Shown here: positions 22,301 to 27,929 of the stretch, one piece after another
How positions within the stretch are numbered: the stretch's first letter is position 1
Layout of the letters: each line of letters begins with the position of its first letter
Source of the DNA: a virus
Reading direction: 5' to 3' (one strand)
Virus record (IMG/VR): IMGVR_UViG_3300012920_000197
Location: 1 to 27,929 of that record
DNA: 27,929 nucleotides
Made by a program: the position numbers and the translations under genes
Notes under the pieces: model-generated
The model's input: the letters and a program-made list of their open reading frames with translations, nothing else
Told to the model about the DNA's origin: nothing
Databases searched by the model: none

Positions 22301-23577
22301 ACCAAACTCTCAGGGAAATCAAAAATCACACTCAGCACACCATCAGCATCATCAGGAATGAGCTCTGATATTATGCTCACACCTCTGTTTTGATAGATGT
22401 CATTTCCATCACTGTCTGATGTTACTGGTCCAGTCACACTGATTGGTATGGATGAGTCACTTGCACTCCATGCCATTGTGCTTGTAAGATACTTTGTGCC
22501 TGCTTGGATCTTGACATTCATTCCTGCAAAAGTATCAACAACTGATGATGTCTGATTTGTTGCAATCCCTAAATTGAAAGAGAGTCTGAGTGTAGTGGTT
22601 CCATTGCCTGCAAAATACTGAGAGAATGTTTGATCAGAAGTGAACCTCAATGATCTTGGAATCTTTATTGATTGAACATCACTGTCATGCTGATAAGTTG
22701 AAGTAACTTTTTCAAGACCTGCATAGTAGTTGTTGACAACACTGTTGCCAAGAATCTTCAGCGTTTGATTGGATGCGATAGTTTCTCTCAGGTCAGTGCT
22801 GACTCTTGCTGATCCTTGTTTGACTCCTGAACTGTTGTATGTTGTGATTGGAACTGCATTTGGTGCATCTAATGCTGAGAGTTGCACAATCTGCCAGTCT
22901 CCATCTGCTTGTCTTAGTACTGCACCATAAGTCTTGAGCATGTACTCAAGTACAGCTTCATTCCTCAGTGGTCTGTCAACATCCCCTGATGTCTCTGCAA
23001 ACTGTCTGAATCTTTGCTCACTGTGATAGATTTGATTATACACATCATCACTTGTATCTGATTGATCTGAAGCAATCCACTTAGATGATGTCTTGATGTC
23101 CAATCCAAGACCAGTGGTGTTCAGTATCTGAGCAATGGTTGTGATGGCTTTGTTTGTGCTTGTGCTGAAAGTAAAATCTCCACTGAGCTCAATATCTTTT
23201 GCAGTGAAGGTTGTCTCCATATTGCCAAAATTCTGCTCTCCAATAGAAATCATATCAGGCAACAGCCATCCACTCCAAATGATGGTTGAGTTTCTTTTGA
23301 GCTGAACCTTAAAGTCTTTGAATTTGCTTTCTGCTACCTCTTCAACGGCATCTCTCTCTGTCTGATTCCTGACTGCAATAGTTCCTTTACATTGAGACTT
23401 TTGAATGTGTGTGAACTTTCTGAAGTTCAGTTGATCATAGCTTCTCTCAATATTCTTTCCAATGAACTCAGTTGCACTGCCAGTATGACCCTCATACAAC
23501 AACTCAAATGTGTATGTTGTTGTTGTGGTTCCAACAATTTGCTTGTCAGTGAAAAAGTATTTTAGACCATAGCTCAT
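19393..23577 (-). CDS. Large tail protein: tail-tip/hub N-terminus fused to a fibre-like C-terminus
   Basis: This is a 1394-aa protein. Residues 1 to about 600 (SYGLKYFFTDKQIVGTTTTT, then FTHIQKSQCKGTIAVRNQTE and LLMRELLDARRGQRRNIRG) resemble the tail-tip protein that follows the tape measure in siphoviruses. From about residue 625 it changes to fibre style: NNLSDLNNASTARTNLGVAI, then repeated LNVSGETTLNSTLDVTGNTT and FLSFDENAGSFDIQSRTFTL units. The end is TNLPTSKPTESGILYKESDG. It starts with an ATGA overlap to the tape measure gene. It likely combines baseplate and side-fibre roles. The domain boundary is approximate, and I recognise no enzyme. Confidence 0.8.
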   Translation of the reverse strand: MSYGLKYFFTDKQIVGTTTTTYTFELLYEGHTGSATEFIGKNIERSYDQLNFRKFTHIQKSQCKGTIAVRNQTERDAVEEVAESKFKDFKVQLKRNSTIIWSGWLLPDMISIGEQNFGNMETTFTAKDIELSGDFTFSTSTNKAITTIAQILNTTGLGLDIKTSSKWIASDQSDTSDDVYNQIYHSEQRFRQFAETSGDVDRPLRNEAVLEYMLKTYGAVLRQADGDWQIVQLSALDAPNAVPITTYNSSGVKQGSARVSTDLRETIASNQTLKILGNSVVNNYYAGLEKVTSTYQHDSDVQSIKIPRSLRFTSDQTFSQYFAGNGTTTLRLSFNLGIATNQTSSVVDTFAGMNVKIQAGTKYLTSTMAWSASDSSIPISVTGPVTSDSDGNDIYQNRGVSIISELIPDDADGVLSVIFDFPESLVGVNDVQYVDISDVQFEIGYIANTENSDSIDFELRQTLSFNEVYEYGKFHFGDGPSAGSLSALRLGTALSDGFTSTWKLTTDSSTMTHQQLLMRELLDARRGQRRNIRGSFYGEYEPNKIIVYDGKNFAFLGGSWNTNSYEWNINIIELNFVTAGTDTLISYTNATGEGSTSSTGAGSSSNSTSATNANFLQVSNNLSDLNNASTARTNLGVAIGTNVQAHDAELDTLSGLSSGQASDLVAITEAEYTQIQNIDSVTISNTQFGYLGALDQNLTTTSDVKFNKLEATGRVTLNAIDSNSGSVIWNATTSTQVFNTSNLVFDAIGAVGIDDDLNVSGETTLNSTLDVTGNTTLGGTLGVTGNSSMTGNLTLTGSADFNSTMNLQGTLTTQSNLQDDGFVATFGGSGYQIKADGDAEFGNVLVRGALTAFEFIAKQITTIGGSEVLSIATARVASVDTSNDTITVENLSGTSANPFKVNDLFIIQVISVNNDLESGGSGSIVKSIKGAVTDSTNATIEVSITSGSLSQVAKGDTIVGIGNTSDADRQSIMYRNVDRSTDNLIMRLQTGVNNHSGFLSVDKTRVAFGDLNGYSGLSSETFGFFAGDNSNEHALITSSGVFFKNNTTVLAQLSSDTFKVGDSTNFLSFNGSSFDIATTSFSLNTTNLDISSANENIVIGTGSNLVTVGRIDANTQGIKFETTGISGQNFWRLGQGNVQFKVGDGTNFLSFDENAGSFDIQSRTFTLDTTASGSGIKIDSSNQQVQLKDANRVRTQIDVNNGSASLTETTEYNANDATVITQGTPFLSSAFQTTKGDSLYIDVSAELNSLGSDGTEAYIQVEALGSTSSSGTYTSFASFLSAVYTATSQTKDTRFSAHSYSFDFVKIKITVVSNDTALNAEFELDENIVVKSYDSQTRVSLDGIFVNSSDNQFARLTRSANELSGIIKLTNLPTSKPTESGILYKESDGTLKVS

Positions 23578-25508
23578 CTGTCAAGTGAATAGTTTGCTTC
23601 AGCTAAACTCAGAACAAGGTCAGATCCTTTGATTCTGAATTCACCACTGAGATTCAAGTTTGATCCCATATCTGAAGGAAGTGATCTTGACTTTGGGATG
23701 ACTCTCTCACCTGAAGAAAGCAGTGCAGGAAAGGTGTCATTGTTGAATCCTGATGGTACTATTCCACCATCTTTCATGCCCTCTCCAAATTTACCAGTGA
23801 CATTCTTGATTGTTTTACCTAGAGCAACAAGAACCAATCCACTTGCTATTGCTTGAGCAGGATTTGCAAAAAGACTTTTTTTCAAGCTTAGTGCTGAAGT
23901 ACCAATTCCAATGGCAAGCTTTCCAAAGTTGATTGCAAAGTCTCCAAGAACAGACATGATTCTGCTTCCAAAGTCTCCTGCTCCTGCATCACCAGTGAAC
24001 AAGTCAGCAAACGAATCTGCAACTGTGCCCAAAGTTGAAGAAAGCTGATCCTTCATGAAGTGATCAAGCTGTCTCATTTCTTCAAGAGTGTTTTTTATGG
24101 GATCACCTAAGTCAAGCTTTGATTCCAATTCAGGCAGATCTTCCTCAATCAAAATATCTTCAGGCTGTTCAGCAGTGACTGTTGGTTTTGTTGGTGCTTT
24201 GGGAAGTCCATCTGATGCAACTCCAATGTCTGCAAGCGAGCTGACAAGCTCCTTTGCTTTGCCAGTCATTGTATCAATAAACTCACTGAGAGTTTGAAAG
24301 TTTGTCTCTTTTGGATCAGGTATGTTTTCAATTGATGAATTTACACCATCAATGAATCCTTGCATTTTAGCTGAAGCATCATCAAATCCAACCTTCTCAA
24401 GAAGCCCTGCAATCTTAGATGATATTGATGCAACTGCTTCAAGAACAAATCTCTTGATCCCATTCCACAGATTCTCAAAGAAGATTGCAAAGCTGTCAAA
24501 ATTCTCTTTCACAAAAAGAATGGCTGTGACCAATCCTGCAATGACTGCTGTGATTGCAAGTATCTTGACTCTAAAGATGAGTGTTGCCTTCGATAGATTT
24601 TTAATTGATCCCGCTAATCTTCCAACTGCAATGGAAGCTTTTCCAAGAAGCAACAGAGTTGGACCAAGAGCACTCACAAGCATTCCAAGACCAACTGCGA
24701 ATTTCTTTGTCTCAGGTGATAGTCCTTTTATTCTGTTCAGTATTCCATTGAGACTTGTGATGACTTTCTGAAACATCGGCAAAAGTATCTCCCCAAATTG
24801 AGTTCCAATCTCAACAAGACTCTGTTGAAAGATCCTTGTCTGATTGGCAGATCCTTCACTTGTTCTTGCAAAGTCACCTTGAGCGTTCTTTGTTTTCTCC
24901 ATCACAAAAGCAAATCTCAGATTGACTTTCTCTGCCTCTGTCATATCCTTGACGTTCTTGGTGATGCCTTGAGATAGTGCAAACTGTTCAAGGTTGACTT
25001 GAGTCATCACAACTCCAAGTCTCTTCAAGCTTTCAGTTTCTCCAGTGAAAATTCCTGCCAGTGCTGTCTGTGCAACTTCAACTTGAATGTTCTTGAATGA
25101 TGACAAGTCTCCTGCAAGTCCAACAAGCTGAGTTGCCATGATCGCTGAACTGTCAGTTGTCAATCCCATTGATGTTGCCATGTCTCCAAAAAGAGAAGCA
25201 CTCTCAAGAGCTTGATTTGAAGAAATGCCAAAAGACTCAAGAGATGTATCTGCAAAATCTTTGACAGACTGAGAAGAACTTTTGAAAGCCACATCAACTT
25301 TGTTGAGACTCTCTTCCATATCCATTGCCAACTTGATGGCTGATCCACCTGCTAATGTCAATGGAGTTGTGAGTCCTAGTGTAGCTTTTGAACCAATTGC
25401 TGAGAGCCTTGTGCCGAACCTCTCAAGAGATTTGCCTGCTCTTCCTATACCTTTTTGGAACTGTTGAAGATTTGCAACAAAGTCAACTTGAAGTCTTGGA
25501 TTTGCCAT
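23574..25508 (-). CDS. Tail tape measure protein (TP901-like)
   Basis: This 644-aa protein sets tail length and helps DNA enter the cell. The N-terminal core LAMDMEESLNKVDVAFKSSS, then FADTSLESFGISSNQALE and TALAGIFTGETESLKRLGVV, is the classic TP901-type tape measure domain. Membrane-prone helices follow (GMLVSALGPTLLLLGKASIA and LAITAVIAGLVTAILFVKE), then a Glu/Pro-rich section and a glycine-rich end. It is short, implying a short flexible tail by the usual proportionality. Its start overlaps the end of the chaperone extension by 26 bp. No lysozyme or peptidase domain was seen. Confidence 0.88.
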   Translation of the reverse strand: MANPRLQVDFVANLQQFQKGIGRAGKSLERFGTRLSAIGSKATLGLTTPLTLAGGSAIKLAMDMEESLNKVDVAFKSSSQSVKDFADTSLESFGISSNQALESASLFGDMATSMGLTTDSSAIMATQLVGLAGDLSSFKNIQVEVAQTALAGIFTGETESLKRLGVVMTQVNLEQFALSQGITKNVKDMTEAEKVNLRFAFVMEKTKNAQGDFARTSEGSANQTRIFQQSLVEIGTQFGEILLPMFQKVITSLNGILNRIKGLSPETKKFAVGLGMLVSALGPTLLLLGKASIAVGRLAGSIKNLSKATLIFRVKILAITAVIAGLVTAILFVKENFDSFAIFFENLWNGIKRFVLEAVASISSKIAGLLEKVGFDDASAKMQGFIDGVNSSIENIPDPKETNFQTLSEFIDTMTGKAKELVSSLADIGVASDGLPKAPTKPTVTAEQPEDILIEEDLPELESKLDLGDPIKNTLEEMRQLDHFMKDQLSSTLGTVADSFADLFTGDAGAGDFGSRIMSVLGDFAINFGKLAIGIGTSALSLKKSLFANPAQAIASGLVLVALGKTIKNVTGKFGEGMKDGGIVPSGFNNDTFPALLSSGERVIPKSRSLPSDMGSNLNLSGEFRIKGSDLVLSLAEANYSLDR

Positions 25509-26111
25509 GATTGTAGTTTTTTACTGCTCTTTTAAAATCATCCAGTGTGCTTATTTTCACATCTGTGACTTCAGGCAATTTAAGCAAATCTTTTGGTTTT
25601 ATCTTTTTCTTTGTATGTGGTGACAAGATCCATGTTCCAATTGTTCTTGCCACATCCCAAACTTGATAGTCTCTGCTCTGCTTTGCTCTTACTAAATAGT
25701 CAAACTCCTTCCAAGTAAGATCCCAAAATTGTTCAGGAAGAAGTCCAAGATCCACATAGGCAACCTCAAAGACATCCTCCCATTCTACTTTTTTTTAGAA
25801 CCTTTTTTCTCTTGACCTTCAGGGAAGGATTGATTCATTGCTTCAATCACAGTCTCAAAATCAGCTTGATCCATATCATCAATCCATTCTCCAACATCCC
25901 ATTCATCAAAGTCAACTTCTTGCTTTTTCTTTTTTGCTCCACATACTAAAGCAGACCAAAACAAATCCCTGATCTGAGCAACTGACATCTCTGCCTCTGA
26001 GAGTGAGATTTTGTGCTTCTCTGTGTAGAGTGCAAGTTGGTTGATGCCAAACTTGAAGAGTCTTTTCTTGCCACCAATGGCAATCTCAACTTCTGCCCTG
26101 AATAGATTCAT
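25483..26111 (-). CDS. Tail assembly chaperone GT-type fusion made by -1 frameshift
   Basis: The gpG-like frame (26111 to 25788) is joined by a -1 slip on A AAA AAG to the frame that begins GTA GAA TGG GAG and ends at 25483. The product is about 209 aa. The extension (VEWEDVFEVAYVDLGLLPEQ, then FWDLTWKEFDYLVRAKQ) is the characteristic GT/second-chaperone domain of siphoviruses, and it has no credible start of its own; the GTG at 25755 is in its middle. The fusion binds tape measure and tail tube protein during assembly and is absent from virions. The slip site, position before the tape measure and continuity of the domain all agree. Confidence 0.88.
25785..26111 (-). CDS. Tail assembly chaperone, G-like (unshifted product)
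   Basis: This 108-aa protein starts at a TAATG junction with the major tail protein. It carries VEIAIGGKKRLFKFGINQLA and FWSALVCGAKKKKQEVDFDE, the usual small helical chaperone. It ends SKKK just at the slippery run. It should be the abundant form, with the GT fusion a minor product, as in lambda and other siphoviruses. Confidence 0.85.
   Translation of the reverse strand: MNLFRAEVEIAIGGKKRLFKFGINQLALYTEKHKISLSEAEMSVAQIRDLFWSALVCGAKKKKQEVDFDEWDVGEWIDDMDQADFETVIEAMNQSFPEGQEKKGSKKK
25788..25794 (-). other. Programmed -1 frameshift site A AAA AAG
   Basis: The minus-strand run is TCT AAA AAA AAG TAG in the zero frame, with eight As then G (25796-25788). The heptamer A AAA AAG is an efficient slippery sequence in bacteria, and the zero-frame stop follows directly. 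An AAGG Shine-Dalgarno-like stretch lies about 5 nt upstream of the A run and may stimulate slippage. I saw no obvious downstream pseudoknot. Confidence 0.88.
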
Positions 26112-26542
26112 TAAGACTCACTGAAGCTGACTGCACCAGTCACTGCAATAGATCCTGAGAATGTTGTCACATCTTCCATTGGTGCATCCATTGACAATGA
26201 TGTGATCAATCCACTTCCAGTGAATTTTGGTGAAGCATCAAACTGTCCAGTTGCAAGTTGCCAGTTGATAGCAGTTCTGTTGTTGAACACAGTGAAAAGA
26301 TCATCAAGACCTTTCATTGCTGTTCCACCTGCATCAGTGAGTCCTTGAGCACCAAAATCAACAAGTGCTTCAAAGTCAACTGTTGCACTTCTCTGACCTG
26401 CAATGAGTTCTTGAACTCCTGCCGAATCTTTAGATGATACATCAATTGTGTCCATGTCGATTGAGATTGATGCACTTGTGCTGTGAGCAATAGCACCACC
26501 ATCAACAACAATCAAAAAACTGGTTCCATTTATTTTTGCCAT
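26111..26542 (-). CDS. Major tail (tube) protein, TP901-like
   Basis: This is a 143-aa protein. It opens MAKINGTSFLIVVDGGAIAH and contains DMDTIDVSSKDSAGVQELI, RSATVDFEALVDFG and the end ITSLSMDAPMEDVTTFSGSI, the standard pattern of tail tube subunits of the TP901-1/Phage_tail_2 family. Hexamers stack to make the tail tube. The gene lies between the completion protein and the chaperones, the conserved order. It has a good composition match with the surrounding genome. Confidence 0.9.
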   Translation of the reverse strand: MAKINGTSFLIVVDGGAIAHSTSASISIDMDTIDVSSKDSAGVQELIAGQRSATVDFEALVDFGAQGLTDAGGTAMKGLDDLFTVFNNRTAINWQLATGQFDASPKFTGSGLITSLSMDAPMEDVTTFSGSIAVTGAVSFSES

Positions 26543-26543
26543 T

Positions 26544-26972
26544 TTAAATCTCTTGTATTAAATGTCTGAATTTGAGTTTGTGTACATACAAGATATGGGT
26601 TTCACTTAGTTCTTCCAAAATGGTTGAACTGTCAAGCTCACTCACAAAACAATTGAATCCAGTCATGCTGAAATAAGATTGTGCCCTTGTCACAATCAAC
26701 TGAGTAACTGAATCACCAATGTCATAGGCTTGACTCTTGCCACCAAAAGATCCTTCAAAGCCAGTCACCACATCAACTGTGATCTTTGCTTCTACTGTGA
26801 AAGATGATTTTGACCCTACATGAGCGATCTCTTGTGAGCCTAGATGAATGTATGGATAGTCTTTAGATGGTGGAATCACATCAAAGACTGGTACATTTGA
26901 TCCACCATGAGTGATGTTTCCATTCAATGTTGTGAAGTACGCTGTCTGCAAGAGTTTGTTTGGGAGTTTCAT
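26544..26972 (-). CDS. Tail completion protein, DUF3168-like
   Basis: This is a 142-aa protein with VPVFDVIPPSKDYPYIHLGS, then FTVEAKITVDVVTGFEGSFG and YDIGDSVTQLIV. This is the profile of DUF3168/gp17-type proteins that terminate the tail and connect it to the head. Its ATG overlaps the gp10-like stop by four bases, and it is followed one base later by the major tail protein. Family assignment rests on pattern and order. Confidence 0.82.
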   Translation of the reverse strand: MKLPNKLLQTAYFTTLNGNITHGGSNVPVFDVIPPSKDYPYIHLGSQEIAHVGSKSSFTVEAKITVDVVTGFEGSFGGKSQAYDIGDSVTQLIVTRAQSYFSMTGFNCFVSELDSSTILEELSETHILYVHKLKFRHLIQEI

Positions 26973-27424
26973 ATATCAATCTTTTTCAAAATGTCAGGAA
27001 GGTTTCTTTTTTCTTCTTCAAAGCTTGGAATCAGATATGGCTTTGGAGCCATTCCACCCGTTGTCCTATTGCTCACTTTGAAGAGTATTGCAAAGTCCTC
27101 ATAGCCTCTTGGAACTTTCACTTTGGTGATGGTTCCAAACTCAACATAAGGAGCATAAAAAACTGAAGCATGAACATTCCCACTGAACACATCTTTCTTC
27201 TTTGCTGTCTCCACTTGTAGTGAAGTCATGAGTCTGTTTGATCCACTGCTTCCACTCAGGTTTCTTCTCAGGTTGTTGACAGCTCCTCTGTGAACTCTGT
27301 ACAAAAAAAGATTTGCTTCATCCTGAACCTTCTGCTCAAATCCTGCTGACTTCTTCTTGATGTCATTCAACACTTTCTTCATGTTTGCAGGTTTGATCTT
27401 GTATCTGAGTCTGTCCTTGCTCAT
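26969..27424 (-). CDS. HK97 gp10-like minor tail/connector protein
   Basis: This 151-aa basic protein has the helical start MKKVLNDIKKKSAGFEQKVQ, followed by RVHRGAVNNLRRNLSGSSGS, VFYAPYVEFGT and GGMAPKPYLIPSFEEEK. YAxYVEFGT and the P-x-P-x-L-x-P ending are diagnostic of HK97 gp10-type proteins at the head-tail junction. It overlaps both neighbours by four bases. Confidence 0.88.
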   Translation of the reverse strand: MSKDRLRYKIKPANMKKVLNDIKKKSAGFEQKVQDEANLFLYRVHRGAVNNLRRNLSGSSGSNRLMTSLQVETAKKKDVFSGNVHASVFYAPYVEFGTITKVKVPRGYEDFAILFKVSNRTTGGMAPKPYLIPSFEEEKRNLPDILKKIDI

Positions 27425-27774
27425 TTTTTTACTGCTACAATGTGATAATACTTGACAGCTCCATCCATCAAGATTGATGACTTGATGTTGTATGATCCCT
27501 GATAGATGCCTGATGCAATGTTGATCTTGTAGTCATTGTCAAGCAAAGGACTGAAATTTGAGCTGTGACGAACTACAATGTTGTAGGTGACATTACCTAT
27601 CACCTGACCTGACTCAAGTCTCTCTGTGCCTGATTTTGGCTCTATCCTGCAAGGTACAGTTGATACTGTGGTGTAGGAATTAGTGAATCCACCTGCTCCA
27701 TCAGATGTTGTGCTGAGTTTCTGAAACTGTGCTCTGTGTTTGAACTCTCCAATGTTGTAGAATTTTTTCTTCAA
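27421..27774 (-). CDS. Head-tail joining (adaptor/stopper) protein, SPP1 gp16/HK97 gp9-like
   Basis: This 117-aa protein starts with TTG at 27774 after AGAAGGAGAAGCA (a good Shine-Dalgarno); the TTGA overlaps the stop of the connector gene. IGEFKHRAQFQKLSTTSDGA with GGFTNSYTTVSTVPCRIEPK, and the late YNIVVRHSSNFSPLLDNDYK, fit the Phage_H_T_join family, the stopper that seals the head after packaging. Position after the connector and before the gp10-like gene is the conserved order. Confidence 0.87.
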   Translation of the reverse strand: MKKKFYNIGEFKHRAQFQKLSTTSDGAGGFTNSYTTVSTVPCRIEPKSGTERLESGQVIGNVTYNIVVRHSSNFSPLLDNDYKINIASGIYQGSYNIKSSILMDGAVKYYHIVAVKK

Positions 27775-27929
27775 ATGCTTCTCCTTCTGTAATGATTCAA
27801 GATGCTCTTAGCATCGTTTGGCATTTTGTTCACAGCTCCACCTGCGACATTTGACCTATCCTCAAACTGTGAGTTGATGATCTTGAGAAGAGCAATGATG
27901 ATTCCATCAGGAACATCAGTTGCACCAAA
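27771..27929 (-). CDS. Head-tail connector gene, 3' end (continuation of 552-1)
   Basis: Bases 27929-27807 repeat codons already present at 123-1. Bases 27806-27771 add the codons for SILNHYRRRSI and the TGA. The end overlaps the TTG start of the adaptor gene. Read across the circular join, the connector is 195 aa. Confidence 0.85.
   Translation of the reverse strand, partial: FGATDVPDGIIIALLKIINSQFEDRSNVAGGAVNKMPNDAKSILNHYRRRSI
27807..27929. repeat. Terminal direct repeat, right copy
   Basis: This copy is identical to bases 1-123 over its full length, starting exactly at CTTAGCATCG and running to the window end. It shows the window is one full turn of the genome plus an overlap. Confidence 0.95.

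Noticed and set aside
24322-24771. Plus-strand frame of 149 aa inside the tape measure gene
   Set aside because: It is antisense to a well-supported tape measure protein, with no regulatory signals on the plus strand.
25483-25755. Independent 90-aa gene starting at GTG 25755
   Set aside because: The frame is open and domain-like upstream to 25788, and a slippery A AAA AAG joins it to the previous gene, so it is a frameshift extension.

Overview
The window is a complete genome of a small tailed bacteriophage with siphovirus-type genes. Bases 1-123 are repeated exactly at 27807-27929, and the gene cut by the left end reads in frame across the join to a stop at 27771. The unique molecule is therefore about 27,806 bp and circular, circularly permuted or terminally redundant. 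Every credible gene is on the minus strand, packed with 1-50 nt overlaps, mostly ATGA-type junctions. The host is bacterial: there are several strong Shine-Dalgarno sequences (AAGGAGG before 15511), hairpin-plus-U terminators, a sigma70-like promoter and an A AAA AAG frameshift site. I cannot name the host. The genome is AT-rich and CpG-poor, and its tail-fibre cassette resembles those of aquatic phages. No integrase, excisionase, large repressor or tRNA was seen.

Layout in transcription order (right to left, starting near 14500). An early block opens with an inverted-repeat operator candidate, a 30-aa membrane peptide and a small Cro/XRE-type regulator (14181-14460). Recombination and replication genes follow: ERF annealing protein, a putative PD-(D/E)XK nuclease, NinG/Rap, an SSB-like protein, a replication initiator and a metallophosphoesterase. 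Next come a 42-aa membrane peptide, small and large terminase, portal, a MuF-type minor head protein fused to an HExxH metalloprotease domain, a 71-aa protein, the prohead protease and the HK97-fold capsid. A terminator at 1992-2027 ends this run.

Between capsid and head-tail connector, where such phages are normally contiguous, lies a self-contained cassette (629-1897). It has a promoter overlapped by a perfect 20-bp palindrome, four small unknown genes, two near-identical intergenic elements carrying UUCG-capped hairpins, and its own terminator. The head-tail and tail operon then runs across the ends of the window: connector, adaptor, gp10-like, tail completion, major tail protein, the frameshifted tail chaperone pair, tape measure, a 1394-aa tail/fibre hybrid, a 113-aa protein, the fibre, two small companions, a coiled-coil peptide, an XhlA-like protein, a holin and an M15 peptidase.

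The observations most worth following are the MuF-metalloprotease fusion (a candidate virion-delivered effector), the independently regulated cassette inside the structural operon, and the fibre block at 16080-18955. That block has no GATC at all and is rich in CpG, the reverse of the rest of the genome, which points to recent acquisition from a phage with a different host history.
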